Positions 47,835 to 58,807 of a stretch of DNA of 64,000 bases are shown here, piece by piece; positions within the stretch are counted from its first letter, which is position 1; every line of letters begins with the position of its first letter. The notes beneath the pieces were generated by a model. That model did not search any database, was not told the DNA's origin, and saw only the letters and a program-made list of their open reading frames with translations. Position numbers and translations under genes: made by a program. The stretch is from NCBI RefSeq assembly GCF_004114425.1, contig NZ_RDQF01000014.1, forward strand, positions 104,410 to 168,409, written 5' to 3'. This stretch comes from Bradyrhizobium vignae. Lineage in GTDB: Bacteria; Pseudomonadota; Alphaproteobacteria; Rhizobiales; Xanthobacteraceae.

Positions 47835-47850
47835 TGTGAGCACTTCAACA
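47835..47850 (-). promoter_or_regulatory. NifA site before hupS
   Basis: TGTGAGCACTTCAACA, a full TGT-N10-ACA, about 128 bp upstream of the -24/-12 element. A second, imperfect site (TGT-N10-ACG) lies at 47815-47830. Confidence 0.5.
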
Positions 47851-48467
47851 GAGCAGCACGATGTTTCATCACTGCACGGCGACTACGTCTTGCTCGCGTT
47901 TGCATGACCGCGACACTCACGTGTTATGCCGATTGTTCAATGGAATTGGTGCAGTTGACGGGCACCGAACTGCCCCCCAGTGTTAATCAGACTTGCCGAT
48001 TGTTGACCAAAGGGGCGTTAATCCGCTCATAGTCGCAACTGCGCAAGCAGCCCGTACCAAAGCGTCTGTCGATAGACGAAGAGAAGCAGCAATGTGAGTC
48101 GGACACCGCCCTCGCTTTTTTGGTCTGATCGATCCAGTCTGCCTTTAATTCAAAGCGCCTCGCCGCACGGCATCGCTGCAGGATCGTAAGCGAGAGCCTG
48201 GACGTTCGGAGGTATCACAGGAGCGTTCATCGCGCGAGCCGATCGACAGCAATGCGCGATCGTCTTGGCGCATCGCGACGGCAAACCCGCTTGCAAGAGC
48301 TTCTTCGCGATAGCCAAGCCGATCTCGTTGTTGAAGCACTGGCGCCATCCGCGCCAACGCGGATAGCAGGTAACGGCGCCGACTTTCAATCGAATTGATG
48401 CGCAGTAGCAGCACTGTCTGCCGACCACCCCAAAAACGGTTGGCCGAGCCTTTCGGCCGAAAGCGGA
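47851..48467. other. stretch without supported gene
   Basis: About 620 bp between the hup regulatory region and the serine hydrolase gene. Two overlapping minus frames (48145-48612 and 48150-48428) are coherent for 60-90 residues but match no family I can name; they could be a decayed gene. Confidence 0.35.
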
Positions 48468-49730
48468 TTATCGGATTATTGCAGCATAGACGATATATTG
48501 GACTTGTTCGCGGTAATACTTCCGGATTTCTCCGGGCGCTGCCGTTCCGACCACCACGACGAGACGCTCCTTTGGGTCGCAGAAAAATTGTGTCCCATAG
48601 GCGCCAGTCCAAGTGAACTCACCTGGATTGCCCGGAACCGCCGAGAGACCCTCGTTTATGCGTACAGCTACTCCGAGCCCGAAGCCGAAGCCGGCACGGT
48701 GCGCCTCCACATTGGCCACCTTATTTTTGATCTCTGCCCCGAGATGGTCGGAAATCATGTGGCGCACCGTCTTCGGACCGAGAATGCGCTGCCCATCGAG
48801 CTCTCCGCCGTTGAGCAGCATTTGTCCAAAGCGCACGTAGTCACCGACTGTCGCAAATGCGCAGGCTCCCCCGCAGTCAAACTTCGTCGAACTTTCGAGG
48901 AGCTCGATGTCTTGTGGCTTTCCCGTAAGCGGGTCGGCTGGAAATGGATGAGCGAGGCGTTCGCGTTGCGATTCAGACAAATGGAAAGTGGCATCCTGCA
49001 TTTCGATGGGCGTCCACAGATTTCTGGCCAGATAGTCGCCCAATCGCTGTTCGCTGACCTGTTCCACGACAGCTCCCAGCACATCGGTCGAGAAGCCGTA
49101 TTCGAATTGCGTCCCCGGTTGGTGCGCTAGCGGCAGCTTAGTAATTGCTTCGATGAACGCCTGCTTATCGCCCCTTAGTGGCGGAGCGGCGAAATCGGGA
49201 TAGAGACGCGCCACTTGGTCTGAGCTGTCGGGGGGCACGCCATAGGTGAGCCCGGATGTGTGGCGATAGAGATCGTGGATGTAGATCGGAGAACTCTGCG
49301 TTTGAAATTCCAATGAGCCGTCATGCTGTGGCACTCCCACCTTCATGTTTGCGAATTCCGGGTAATAATCCGCAAGCCTGGCCCGTAGAGGCAGGCGGCC
49401 TTGCTCCATGAGGATAAGTCCCGCAACGGCCACCATCGGCTTGGTCATAGACGCAAGTGCGAACATCGCGTCGAGCCGCATCGACTTTCCTTTTGCAGGA
49501 TCGAGTTGCCCGTACGCCTTGTAGTGAATCAGCTTGCCGTCCCTGGCGATTGCAACCACCGCACCCGGCACGCGTTTACTAGAGATTTCGCGAGCGAAGA
49601 ACTCGTCGAGCTTGGCGAGGCGCTGCTGAGAAACGCCGACGTCATGGGCCGCCGCTTCGGGCAGAGGCGCGGAGTGCACTGAATTGAAGCCGATTCCAGC
49701 AGCCGCTACGGCCATAACAAGCTTGTTCAT
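48468..49730 (-). CDS. secreted serine hydrolase, class C beta-lactamase-like
   Basis: A 420-residue protein with an N-terminal signal peptide (MNKLVMAVAAAGIGFNSVHSA). The nucleophile motif SxxK is SMTK near residue 95, and HTSGLTYG and a C-terminal WTGAYGTQFF segment follow the class C beta-lactamase and esterase fold. Such proteins are often esterases or peptidases rather than true beta-lactamases. Start at 49730 chosen for the signal peptide. No functional link to its neighbours is evident. Confidence 0.85.
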   Translation of the reverse strand: MNKLVMAVAAAGIGFNSVHSAPLPEAAAHDVGVSQQRLAKLDEFFAREISSKRVPGAVVAIARDGKLIHYKAYGQLDPAKGKSMRLDAMFALASMTKPMVAVAGLILMEQGRLPLRARLADYYPEFANMKVGVPQHDGSLEFQTQSSPIYIHDLYRHTSGLTYGVPPDSSDQVARLYPDFAAPPLRGDKQAFIEAITKLPLAHQPGTQFEYGFSTDVLGAVVEQVSEQRLGDYLARNLWTPIEMQDATFHLSESQRERLAHPFPADPLTGKPQDIELLESSTKFDCGGACAFATVGDYVRFGQMLLNGGELDGQRILGPKTVRHMISDHLGAEIKNKVANVEAHRAGFGFGLGVAVRINEGLSAVPGNPGEFTWTGAYGTQFFCDPKERLVVVVGTAAPGEIRKYYREQVQYIVYAAIIR

Positions 49731-49808
49731 TGTAGCCTCGCAAGGATTGATGGATTCGGCTTGCAATACTGCTGCTCGGTCGTGATCGGATATGTCCGGC
49801 CGGCTAAC

Positions 49809-50497
49809 CTAAGACGGCTCGGTGCCTCTCCTGGCACAGTGCCTGTCGATGAGGGCTAAGGTGAAGATTGCCGCAAAGGCGAACATCACCATACCGCCGG
49901 CAAGCACACTTGCCTCGCGCCAGGCGATGCTTGGACGTAGTCTACGACGTAGGCTGACAAAACCTTGGTGCGCCCAGGAATGTTGCCGCCGATCATCATC
50001 ACGACGCCAAATGTGCCAATCGTATGAGAAAAGCCAACCACGGCGGCTTTAACAAATTCCAATCGCGCCAGCGGCCCCCTGATGGTAATGAGGGCATACA
50101 ATGACGAAACGCGCCCCGTAGTTTCCAACTGGTGATCTCCTATCGCAACAAAGGCGTTACGGATCGGCTGCACCACCAGCGGCAGCGCCGAGAGGACCGA
50201 TCCGATCACGATTCCCGCGAAGGTAAAAGCGAGCGTGCGCTCGCCCCACAAAGAGGCGAGAACGCCACCCGGTCCGTTTGGGCCGAGCAACACGAGTAAG
50301 CAAAAGCCGAGAGCCGTCGGCGGTAGCACTAGCGGCAGGGCGATCATCGTCGTCACCGCCTCGCTCAAAAGAGTCTTTGAGCGCGCTAGCCACCAAGCGA
50401 GGGGCACACCAATCACGAGGAGGATCACGGTTGTTACGCTGGCGAGCTCAATCGTGAGCGCAACGGATTGCGCAATCTCTGCCGAAAAGACATCCAT
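49809..50497 (-). pseudogene. modB: modB, molybdate ABC permease, frameshifted near its C-terminus
   Basis: Starts MDVFSAEIAQSVALTIELAS and shows the permease core up to SHTIGTFGVVMMIGGNIPGRT. Near 49945 the frame shifts: the open frame ends at 49886 with a short unrelated tail, while the next frame gives SIAWREASVLAGGMVMFAFA and a final helix to a TAG at 49809. The last membrane helix is thus out of frame. ModB would import molybdate needed for FeMo-co. No modC follows. Confidence 0.75.
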
Positions 50498-50529
50498 ATG
50501 CGTCAGCCCAAAAATGAAAGCAGGTCGGC

Positions 50530-50670
50530 TTACGCGCCCAGTGATCGCCTGCACGTCCGGCTCGCCCAGGTATGTGGCGCGGATCGCCTTTTAGTCGCGC
50601 CGCACTCCATGGCGGCCGTCACATTCACGCGCGTCGTTTCTACGAGCAAGAGCAGCGTCGCAAGTCTCAT
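50530..50670 (-). pseudogene. possible modA remnant
   Basis: A 46-residue frame starting MRLATLLLLVETTRVNVTAA, like the signal peptide of a periplasmic binding protein, directly upstream of modB where modA belongs. The rest of modA is missing. The assignment rests on position and the leader-like start only. Confidence 0.3.
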
Positions 50671-51225
50671 CGGCAACTCCTGTGACAGGGCCGCTTCCAT
50701 CCATCTGACGGCGGCACCTCCTCGTTTGAAATCAGCAATTCCTGTGCCGCGTGCGAACTATGGGACGCGCTATGCGCAACATGGAGGAAATTCGCATAGA
50801 CTTCGACGTCGCTGTGGCGTGGACCTAACGCCATGTCAGATTTCTGGCATCTCTGTTGCCGAGCAGACAGCGACGGCCGCGCAACGGAACGGCAGAATTT
50901 GACGCCGCCAGAGATGCCTATTTGGTTTGTCGGTCGCTCAAACGCCGCACTCGCTGGGCCGGTAATAGAACGGATCGCAGGAATCCTGCCCTTTGGCAGC
51001 AACGCGAACGATCTAGCTGAGTAATCATCGTGACGGTGCTTCTGCGACGCGGCAAAAGGCGCTGAGGGGACAACAGCGAAGGCCGTCTCTCGACCAACCT
51101 GTAATGCGTATCGTTAGCACAGACCTGGAGACAAATGCCTCGTGCACGAACGAGCTTTGCCGCTAGTGACAAGGCAGTGCATCGATTCAAGATCATTGCC
51201 GCGCAATCGAGCTCCTAAACCAGGC
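50671..51225. other. stretch without supported gene
   Basis: About 550 bp between the modA remnant and the nod box. Frames on both strands overlap each other and carry no recognisable domain. Confidence 0.35.
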
Positions 51226-51272
51226 TTCCATCGCGTGGATGAGTACAATCCAAACTATCAATTTTACCAATG
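51226..51272 (+). promoter_or_regulatory. nod box (NodD-type promoter element), no nod gene behind it
   Basis: A 47-bp match to the nod-box consensus. It has TCCATCG, CGTGGATG, CAATC and then AAACTATCAATTTTACCAAT, differing from the AAACAATCRATTTTACCAATC core at few bases. It points right. The next gene on that strand is dctA, 400 bp away; the sequence directly behind the box shows no nod, nol or noe gene. Confidence 0.85.
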
Positions 51273-51672
51273 TCATCTACTGTTGCATCCATCTCAGCAG
51301 TTGGCGCATATCGATAACGCTCGGGCTTCCATCCCGAGACAGGACTCCGCTAATGCGCTCAGCCGATCAAGTTACGCGTCTCGCTGCAACTTTTTGTTCG
51401 ACCTTGCGAACGAGGGCCGAGCACTCAAACCGATGCCGCCCAGAGACAGACGGCTTGTCCGAGACTCTTAATCGGGCGCACTTTGGGCAACTGGTGCATA
51501 TCTTGCTTAACGAGAAAGGATAACGCAACTAAACGCCTGCCTTTGGAACGACGCACCGGCTCTCGGTACCGTCTTCAATCGGACACGGCTAAAAACGATG
51601 AGGCTCGTATGACGCTGTCGTCTCTCAATGACGCGGCGGCTCACATTCGAGTATATTCGGGAAGGAAGCGTC
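51273..51672. other. 400 bp between nod box and dctA
   Basis: Holds a sigma-54-like element at 51492-51507. The open frames (e.g. 51239-51523, plus) show no known domain. It may be a long leader or the relic of a lost nod-box gene. Confidence 0.35.
51492..51507 (+). promoter_or_regulatory. sigma-54-like promoter before dctA
   Basis: TGGTGCATATCTTGCT keeps GG-N10-GC and TTGC, but the -24 half reads TGGTGC rather than TGGCAC. It is 166 bp before the dctA ATG. dctA of rhizobia is classically RpoN-dependent. Confidence 0.4.
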
Positions 51673-52983
51673 ATGACCACCATGGCAACTGCGGCGCCCG
51701 CACGCGCGTCGCAAGCTTGGTATAAGATTCTCTACGTGCAGGTGCTGATCGCGATCTTAATTGGCGCTGTGGTCGGTTGCCTATGGCCGTCTGTCGCGAC
51801 CAACGACTGGGTCAAGGCGCTCGGTGACGGGTTTATCAAGCTCATCAAGATGGTGATCGCGCCGATCATTTTCTGCACCGTCACATCTGGTATTGCGCAT
51901 ATTCAGGATGCAAAGAAAGTCGGGCGCGTCGGCGTCAAGGCGCTGGTCTATTTCGAGATCGTCTCCAGCTTTGCCTTGGTGTTGGGCCTTCTTATGGGCA
52001 ATCTGGTCCAAATCGGTCATGGCCTTGCGGTGAAGCCGGATGCTGCGGCGGTCGCCAATTACGTCAAGCAGGCGGAAGCCTCGAAGACCGTCGATTTCTT
52101 TCTCAACATCATTCCCGATAGCGTGGTCGGCGCCTTCGCTCGTGGCGATGTTCTGCAGGTTCTCCTGTTCGCGATCCTATTCGGCTTTTCGCTGATGGCG
52201 TTAGGAAGCCGTGGGGAGCGGCTGCGAGGCATGATTGACGACGTCGCGCACGCGGTGTTCGGCGTGATCGCTATCATCATGAAAGCGGCCCCGATCGGCG
52301 CTTTCGGCGCCATGGCCTTCACTATCGGCAAATTCGGGCCGGCAGCACTCGGCAATTTGATCGGCCTGATCGCGCTGTTTTACGCGACGGCGGCGTTATT
52401 TGTCGTGGTGGTGCTCGGTTTGATCGCGCGCCTCGTTGGCTTTTCAATCTTCAAGTTCATTGCCTATATCAAGGACGAGATTCTGATCGTGCTCGGCACA
52501 TCGTCCTCTGAAAGCGCGCTGCCGCAATTAATGGAGAAGCTCGAACGGCTGGGCTGCTCGAAGCCCGTGGTCGGCCTGGTGGTGCCAACTGGCTACTCTT
52601 TCAACCTGGACGGCACCAATATATACATGACACTTGCGACATTGTTCATTGCCCAGGCACTCGGGGTGGACCTCACCTTTGGCCAGCAGCTCACGATCCT
52701 GCTCGTGGCGATGCTAACGTCGAAGGGAGCAAGCGGCGTCACCGGCGCGGGCTTCATCACGCTTGCTGCGACGTTGTCGGTGGTCAACCCAGCGCTGGTA
52801 CCGGGCATGGCAATCGTATTTTCGATCGACAAGTTCATGAGCGAGGTGCGCGCCCTTACAAACATCACCGGCAATGGCATCGCCGCCGTGTTCGTATCCT
52901 GGTGGGAAGACGAGCTCGAGCACGCGACGCTGCAGGCGCGGCTCAACGAGCCCACTGCTTCCACCACTATCGACACACGATGA
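51673..52983 (+). CDS. dctA: C4-dicarboxylate transporter DctA
   Basis: A 436-residue proton or sodium symporter for succinate, fumarate and malate, the main carbon supply of bacteroids. Features: [17 protein letters not shown] hairpin motif, [17 protein letters not shown] and the [11 protein letters not shown] region of the DAACS family. The ATG at 51673 has a ribosome binding site (GGAAGGA) 7 bp before it; the frame is open 45 bp further upstream. No dctBD pair is next to it. Confidence 0.95.
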   Translation: MTTMATAAPARASQAWYKILYVQVLIAILIGAVVGCLWPSVATNDWVKALGDGFIKLIKMVIAPIIFCTVTSGIAHIQDAKKVGRVGVKALVYFEIVSSFALVLGLLMGNLVQIGHGLAVKPDAAAVANYVKQAEASKTVDFFLNIIPDSVVGAFARGDVLQVLLFAILFGFSLMALGSRGERLRGMIDDVAHAVFGVIAIIMKAAPIGAFGAMAFTIGKFGPAALGNLIGLIALFYATAALFVVVVLGLIARLVGFSIFKFIAYIKDEILIVLGTSSSESALPQLMEKLERLGCSKPVVGLVVPTGYSFNLDGTNIYMTLATLFIAQALGVDLTFGQQLTILLVAMLTSKGASGVTGAGFITLAATLSVVNPALVPGMAIVFSIDKFMSEVRALTNITGNGIAAVFVSWWEDELEHATLQARLNEPTASTTIDTR

Positions 52984-54072
52984 GATAGGCCCCGTAACTT
53001 AACAGCCGCCGTTCGAAGACGCACCGAATACAAGCGCAGCCACATTTCTCGTTATTCGAATCGACACAGCCGATTTGAGACGAGCCCAAACTTTCACGCG
53101 CGATATCCGGTGCGCAGCCCCTTGCCCCGCGTCGGCCCCCGGCAGCCGCCCTGAAAAGATGCCAGCCGAGCAAAACAGTAGGAGCTTTCAAGCGTCATTT
53201 TCAATCGCGTCTTGCGCCTTCACGTCTTGCGCCTTCAAGCCCCCGGACATCTGAACGCCTGCCGTGCAACATAACAGGACTGCGACAGAACGTGTCCAGC
53301 CTGACGGACGTAGGTGCTGCTCCGCCTACAATTGCCCATGTGCGCGCTCTGCGCTTGCCTCGTCCGACCGACGACTTGGTAGAGATCTTGCTGCCCCAAC
53401 TCGTCATCCCTTGTCACGGTCCGCGCTGCCGCATTGGATCGTGATGCTGTGATCAGCACTGATTAGATGGCACCTCGGCGGAGGCGTGGCGTCCTAAACG
53501 GCTAGTGTCGGTTCGGCGTCGCTGCGCGAGCTCGTTTCGGGCCAACCACTCGGAGACAAGTCCTCCGCACCCAGGCGTGACGGCCTTAGGAGATACAAGC
53601 AGTCGCGTAGCTTCGCCTTCGTATCTCGGCACAGTGCCATTGCGCTTTCTTCCGCATGACCGATCGTACCGGCGCGATGAGTGGTCGGGCAGCTTGTCTC
53701 TGTTCTTTCCGGTTCGACTAGGCGCGCCTGATTATTCCGGCTCAAAGTCTTGACTGAACTGCAGCCGCTGTCCTCGTGCGGCTGGCGTAAGGGAATTGTC
53801 CTCGGCAGCAGCCTCGAGCGCCTGCGCGGAGTAATAGGCAGCGGGGGCAGACATCTGAGCTTCGATTGCAGCCGTGTCAGCTCGCCATATTGAAAGGTTT
53901 AGGACAACTATACGTAGGTCTGTGATGCATTTTTTCTCCGCGCGTGCTCTGCTTAGCACGAAGCAATCGATCTCGGAAGCGCTCGCCAGCGAGTGCTGGT
54001 GCCGAGTATTGCCCTATTTTTGCCTAAAACGTTATAGCTCTCCCGCCGGAGAACAGGCCGGACGGTATCAGA
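52984..54072. other. 1.1 kb without supported gene
   Basis: Between dctA and nodV. Short frames (53494-53745 and 53732-53959, minus) are the longest coherent ones, but neither has a recognisable domain, good start context or conserved-looking composition. No nod box, tts box or sigma-54 element was found. Confidence 0.4.
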
Positions 54073-56748
54073 ATGCATAGCCAAATCAGCAGTTTAGAAC
54101 GTTCAGCCCTTCAGTTTACCTTCGGCAGCATAACGCTTGCCGTGGTAACATTGGCCTACTTGTACCTTCACGCGCATTTCGCCGCGACGGCGTTCGCCTA
54201 CTTGTTAGTGGTATTGCTGTTTTCGTTGATGGGCAGCTTCATCGCGTCGTCTGCGCTTTGCATCGTAGCCATCGCTGCTCTCGCTTACTGCTTTGCGCCG
54301 CCGGCGTTCAGCCTGCGAATCGATGACCCCCAAGATCTGCCGGTGGTTGTTGCATTCTTTATTGCCTCGATTGTGGGAGCGCACCTGATCGAAAAGCTCC
54401 GCCAGGAAAGAGAGGCTGCGCGTGTGGTTGCGGCCAAGCTTCAGCGGAGTGCGGCCGATTTGGAGGATCGCGAAAAACGGTGGCGCGCCATCTTCGAGCA
54501 CAATCCGGCCATGTACTTCATGGTCGATGAAGCCGGCACTGTCCTCAACGTCAATACGCTCGGCGCGACACAACTCGGCTATGCTCGTGCTGAACTGATC
54601 GGTCGATCCGTGCTGGACGTATTTCTCGAGGAGGATCGCGCGTTCGTTCGCGAATGCGTTCGGACGTGCCTTGAGGATGTCGGACAAACGCGAACGTGGG
54701 ACGTCCAGAAAGTCAGGAAGGGCGGCTCGGTGTTGTGGGTACGTGAAAAAGCCAAAGCCATGCTCTGGGGCGATGAGCAGCCCATTGTCCTTATCGCCTG
54801 CGAAGATATCACGGAGCGAAGGCGGACCGAACTTGCCCTGCAGAGGAGCGAAGCACATTTGGCCCAGGCGCAGGAGTTGAGTCACACAGGCAGCTTCAGC
54901 TGGAACCCCACTACGGGCGAGGCCTTCTGGTCAAAGGAAACATTTCGGATTTTCCAATTAAATCCTGAGACAGTGCCGCCGGGGCCGCAGCTCGTCGTTG
55001 AGCGCACTCATCCAGATGATAGGGCTTCGGTTAAGGAAATTATCGATCGCGCGATGCGAGAGCTGAGTGATTTCGAGCACGAATACCGGCTTCTGCTACC
55101 GGACGGCTCGGTAAAGCACATCCATGCGCAGGCACGAGCGACGAGAACAGCCTCTGGTGACATCGAGTTTGTTGGGGCAGCTACGGATATTACGGCCGCG
55201 AGGCGAGCAGAACAGCAGCTGCGCCGCAGCGAGGCCTATCTGGCCGAGGCCCAGCATCTCAGCCACACGGGCAGCTGGTCCTGGGACGTCTACGGTCTAG
55301 ATTTCATATATCGGTCCGCCGAGGTCGATCGTCTGTTTGGCTTTAGCCCACAAGAGCCGGTATCGATCGAGACCATTCGATCGCGCATCCATCCGGAGGA
55401 CTTGCCGCGGCTACAGGAGGTGCAGCGCCAGGCGATTGAACACAAGGAGCGGCGGTTCGAATATGATTTTCGTATCCTTCTACCAGATGGCGGGATAAGA
55501 CGCATACACTCCGTTGCGCACGTGGTGGTTGGCAGCGATGGCAACGTCAGCGAGCTGATCGGAACACATATGGATGTGACCGAGCAACACGCAGCTAGGG
55601 AACGCCTGGAAAACACACTTGCCGCGCTGCGCGAAAGCGAACAGCGCTTTCGCGACTACGCCGAAACAGCTTCCGATTGGCTCTGGGAGACCGGGCCGGA
55701 TCATCAGGTCACTCGCTTATCCGAGCACACCAGCGCTGCGGGAATTTTGGCGACAGGATTGATGGGCCTGCTTCGCTGGGACATTGCGTGCGACGTCGAA
55801 GAGGAACCCGAGAAGTGGCGGCAGCATCGGGCGACGTTGGAGGCCCATCTTCCGTTTCGGGATCTCGTCTACCGCACCGTGAATCGGACAGGTTCTCCGA
55901 TCTACGTCCGCACGAGTGGCAAGCCTTTTTTCGATGGAAAGGGCACTTTTCTCGGCTACCGTGGCGTCAGCACTGACATCACCGCTACCATTCGCGCCGA
56001 TCAAGCCGAACAAGAACTACGAAAGGCACAGTCGGAGCTCGCGCATGTGACGCGCGTAACGACTTTAGGAGAGCTGACAACCTCCATCGCCCACGAAATA
56101 AACCAGCCACTCGCCGCTATTATCAGCAACGCCGATGCGTGCCTCGGTTGGATGGGGCGGGAAGCGCCTAATCTTTCCGCAGCACGCTCTTCGGTGGAGT
56201 GGATCATCGAAGACGCAATCCGGGCAAGCGAGGTGATCCGTCGTATTCGCGCGCTCGCGAAGAAGGGCGAGATTGAGATGGTGCCGCTCGATATCAATGA
56301 GGTCGTTAAGGAGGTCATTGCGCTGGTAACACGAGAGCTGGTGAGCCACCGAGTGACGTTACGAACCGAGTTGACGGCAGGGCTGCCTAGGATCGTCGGC
56401 GATCGGATTCAGCTACAACAGGTCATCATCAATCTGGTGATGAACGGAATCGAAGCCATGGACGCAGTTACAGACAGGGCGCGCGAACTGCTGATTCAAT
56501 CATCGAAGGACGATGCGGGGCACGTCCACCTTGCCGTGACCGATTGCGGCGTCGGCATCGCCGAGAACGACGCGGACCGCGTCTTGGATCCCTTCTTCAC
56601 CACCAAATCGACTGGCCTTGGAATGGGTCTTTCGATCTGCCGGTCGATCGTGGAAGCTCATGGAGGACGACTGTCAATGGTCCACAAAAGTGGACCGGGC
56701 GCGACCTTCCAGTTTGCCTTACCGCAGCATAAGGAGGCCGTCTCGTGA
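54073..56748 (+). CDS. nodV: multi-PAS sensor histidine kinase, NodV
   Basis: An 891-residue kinase; NodV of B. japonicum is 889. The N-terminus has several membrane helices (about residues 15-105), then four PAS domains: [45 protein letters not shown] and [16 protein letters not shown]. HisKA follows with His near 674 in [13 protein letters not shown], and HATPase with [14 protein letters not shown] and GLGMGLSI. NodVW forms a second flavonoid-responsive route to nod gene expression beside NodD. It overlaps nodW by 4 bp. Confidence 0.85.
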   Translation: MHSQISSLERSALQFTFGSITLAVVTLAYLYLHAHFAATAFAYLLVVLLFSLMGSFIASSALCIVAIAALAYCFAPPAFSLRIDDPQDLPVVVAFFIASIVGAHLIEKLRQEREAARVVAAKLQRSAADLEDREKRWRAIFEHNPAMYFMVDEAGTVLNVNTLGATQLGYARAELIGRSVLDVFLEEDRAFVRECVRTCLEDVGQTRTWDVQKVRKGGSVLWVREKAKAMLWGDEQPIVLIACEDITERRRTELALQRSEAHLAQAQELSHTGSFSWNPTTGEAFWSKETFRIFQLNPETVPPGPQLVVERTHPDDRASVKEIIDRAMRELSDFEHEYRLLLPDGSVKHIHAQARATRTASGDIEFVGAATDITAARRAEQQLRRSEAYLAEAQHLSHTGSWSWDVYGLDFIYRSAEVDRLFGFSPQEPVSIETIRSRIHPEDLPRLQEVQRQAIEHKERRFEYDFRILLPDGGIRRIHSVAHVVVGSDGNVSELIGTHMDVTEQHAARERLENTLAALRESEQRFRDYAETASDWLWETGPDHQVTRLSEHTSAAGILATGLMGLLRWDIACDVEEEPEKWRQHRATLEAHLPFRDLVYRTVNRTGSPIYVRTSGKPFFDGKGTFLGYRGVSTDITATIRADQAEQELRKAQSELAHVTRVTTLGELTTSIAHEINQPLAAIISNADACLGWMGREAPNLSAARSSVEWIIEDAIRASEVIRRIRALAKKGEIEMVPLDINEVVKEVIALVTRELVSHRVTLRTELTAGLPRIVGDRIQLQQVIINLVMNGIEAMDAVTDRARELLIQSSKDDAGHVHLAVTDCGVGIAENDADRVLDPFFTTKSTGLGMGLSICRSIVEAHGGRLSMVHKSGPGATFQFALPQHKEAVS

Positions 56749-57425
56749 CAGCACGATTTGACGCGCTTGAAGGCAGCAATGCCGAGGCCTCGACGAAGGC
56801 GACCGTCTTCGTCGTCGAGGATGACATCTCAATGCGTCGCTCGCTTACGAACCTTTTTCAATCGGTAGGGTTAGACGTCATTGCATTCGGATCGGCCCGC
56901 GAAATGCTGCAGAGCACAATTCCGGACGTTATTAGCTGTCTAGTTCTTGATGTCCGGCTGCCAGGCTTGAGCGGTCTTGACTTCCAGACTGAGCTAGCGA
57001 GGTTGAACATACATATTCCGATCATTTTCATCACCGGTCATGGCGACATTCCAATGACTGTCAGGGCCATGAAGGAGGGAGCGGTCGATTTTCTCAGCAA
57101 ACCGTTTCGCGATCAGGAACTGCTTGATGCCGTGGTTGCGGCGACCGAACGCGATCGCAAAAGACGGGAGGCTCAGCAGACGGTCGCGAATCTGCAGTCT
57201 TTATTTGAGACCTTAAGCCCGCGCGAGCAGGCGGTGATGAAACTGGTCGCTGCCGGCCTGATGAACAAGCAGGTCGCCGCCGAGCTTGGGCTCGCCGAGA
57301 TTACGGTCAAGATCTACCGGGGACACGTAATGAAAAAGATGCGTGCACGCTCGCTGGCCGACCTGATCAGAATGACTGAGACGCTGGGAATTCGCACTAA
57401 TCGTCCTGAGCAAACCCAAGTATGA
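56745..57425 (+). CDS. nodW: response regulator NodW (FixJ family)
   Basis: A 226-residue regulator; NodW of B. japonicum is 227. Receiver: [11 protein letters not shown], phospho-acceptor Asp69 in [17 protein letters not shown] and SKPFRD. LuxR-type [23 protein letters not shown] and [14 protein letters not shown]. Start overlaps nodV, so the pair is co-translated. Likely activates nod genes and, through ttsI, type III secretion. Confidence 0.85.
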   Translation: MTARFDALEGSNAEASTKATVFVVEDDISMRRSLTNLFQSVGLDVIAFGSAREMLQSTIPDVISCLVLDVRLPGLSGLDFQTELARLNIHIPIIFITGHGDIPMTVRAMKEGAVDFLSKPFRDQELLDAVVAATERDRKRREAQQTVANLQSLFETLSPREQAVMKLVAAGLMNKQVAAELGLAEITVKIYRGHVMKKMRARSLADLIRMTETLGIRTNRPEQTQV

Positions 57426-57510
57426 TTTTACAATTTCATCAGTCGAGCCCACTTTTCGCGCAAGGCGGCTAATGCTTGCAGCCGCTATTCCCGCTTCAGG
57501 AGGGCTCGTC

Positions 57511-57897
57511 TTGTCCACGTCTTTGATTTCCGTCGTTGACGACGACGCCTCAGTCCGTGCGGCGACAGAGAATCTTTTGAAATCGCGTGGCTACATCGCC
57601 CAAATATTTGCGTCCGCCGAGGAACTCCTGAGGTCTCCGCAATTGGACGAGACATCCTGTGTCATTACCGATATGCAGATGTCGGCTATGAGCGGCCTGG
57701 AGCTGTTGGCAGAGATGCGGACACGTGGTTACGATGCACCATTCATTTTCATTACCGCTTTCCCCAACGACCGCGTGCGCGCGTCAGCGCTGGGCGCCGG
57801 AGCGATTGGCTTCCTCGCCAAACCCTTTGCCGGACAAGCGTTAATCGAGTGCCTCGACACCGCACTGAACGCGTATGACGGCCGAAGCGGCATCTGA
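57511..57897 (+). CDS. single-domain receiver protein behind nodW
   Basis: A 128-residue CheY-like receiver: SVVDDDASVRA, Asp in ITDMQMSAMSG, ITAFPND and AKPFAG. The TTG at 57511 is preferred because AGGAGGG precedes it by 7 bases; an ATG at 57472 in the same frame lacks such a site. It has no output domain and may share phosphate with NodV. This mirrors the receiver beside fixJ. Confidence 0.82.
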   Translation: MSTSLISVVDDDASVRAATENLLKSRGYIAQIFASAEELLRSPQLDETSCVITDMQMSAMSGLELLAEMRTRGYDAPFIFITAFPNDRVRASALGAGAIGFLAKPFAGQALIECLDTALNAYDGRSGI

Positions 57898-58807
57898 CGC
57901 AATCAAGCTGTGGTTTGAATTGATGTCCGATCTAAACGCTCCACGCGTGGATCTCGCCACCGATCAACCTCTTCACTGTCAAACACGCTACTTGCTCTAA
58001 AACGCGCACGAGAGGCGAATTGTTGCCCTGTCCATGCCTTACTGACTATCGCCGGGCGGCTACATTGGTGCAGAACAACCTTATCGCTGCGAGGGGCCGG
58101 AAGGGCACGTTAGCTCGACTCATTCTGTAGGTCGACGTTCAACGTAATGCTCACCCAAAGCAGTCGACGACCTAAGCACTTCTTAACTCGTCTAGATTGA
58201 GGCTATATACTTCATTGCGGAGTGGAGCTGGCGCAAGAGCGCTCGATAAAGCAAGAGATTGGCTGTTCGCAGCCCGACTGCAGTGGCGATGATAACGGAG
58301 CTTCGCCTAGGACAACCGCCTGTGTTGTGTTGAGGCTTTTCTGGTGAAAGAGCTCTGCACGATGCTCGTGCTCACGGCTCGCTATGTCCGTTGACGCATG
58401 CCGGCCGTCTTGCCCATCGGGCGCCGCTTCGCTGTGTATTTCCTTGCCGACCGACTCACGGCAGGCGCAACGCGCTTACTACTTCGTAGGTTGTCCTCTG
58501 TAGAAGACCTCCAAGCCGTCGTACGTGCTCGGCGCAACACGCCCGGCCCCTCGGCGGCCGGGCGCACTTTGGCGGCACCGCATACAGATCCTCGCCGCAG
58601 CGAGGATTGCCGCAATTGCCCTGCGCAGTGAGCCCCCTACTTCCAACGCTCAAACACTCAGCAACCGCTAGGCCAAGGTGCACTCTGGGGGCAGTCTTCT
58701 GAGCCAACTCAGAGGAACTCTCAGCCGAAAAGGATATAAACACAGACGAGCCGGGAGCAGGCTAGAGCAGTCTACTCCATCGGGCCCAATCACCGGTGAT
58801 CCCATGG
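57898..58807. other. 900 bp without supported gene
   Basis: Between the receiver gene and the second nopP (which ends at 58808). Frames at 58382-58743 are Arg/Cys-rich on both strands and look like chance. No promoter motif was recognised. Confidence 0.4.

Noticed and set aside
48145..48612. 155-codon minus frame before the serine hydrolase
   Set aside because: Overlaps the hydrolase 3' end and competes with another frame; no domain could be named, so it is only noted as a possible relic.
51142..51523. Plus frames across and behind the nod box
   Set aside because: They run through the nod box itself and show no conserved protein features.
58382..58743. Overlapping minus frames upstream of nopP copy 2
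   Set aside because: Biased Arg/Cys composition and no start context.
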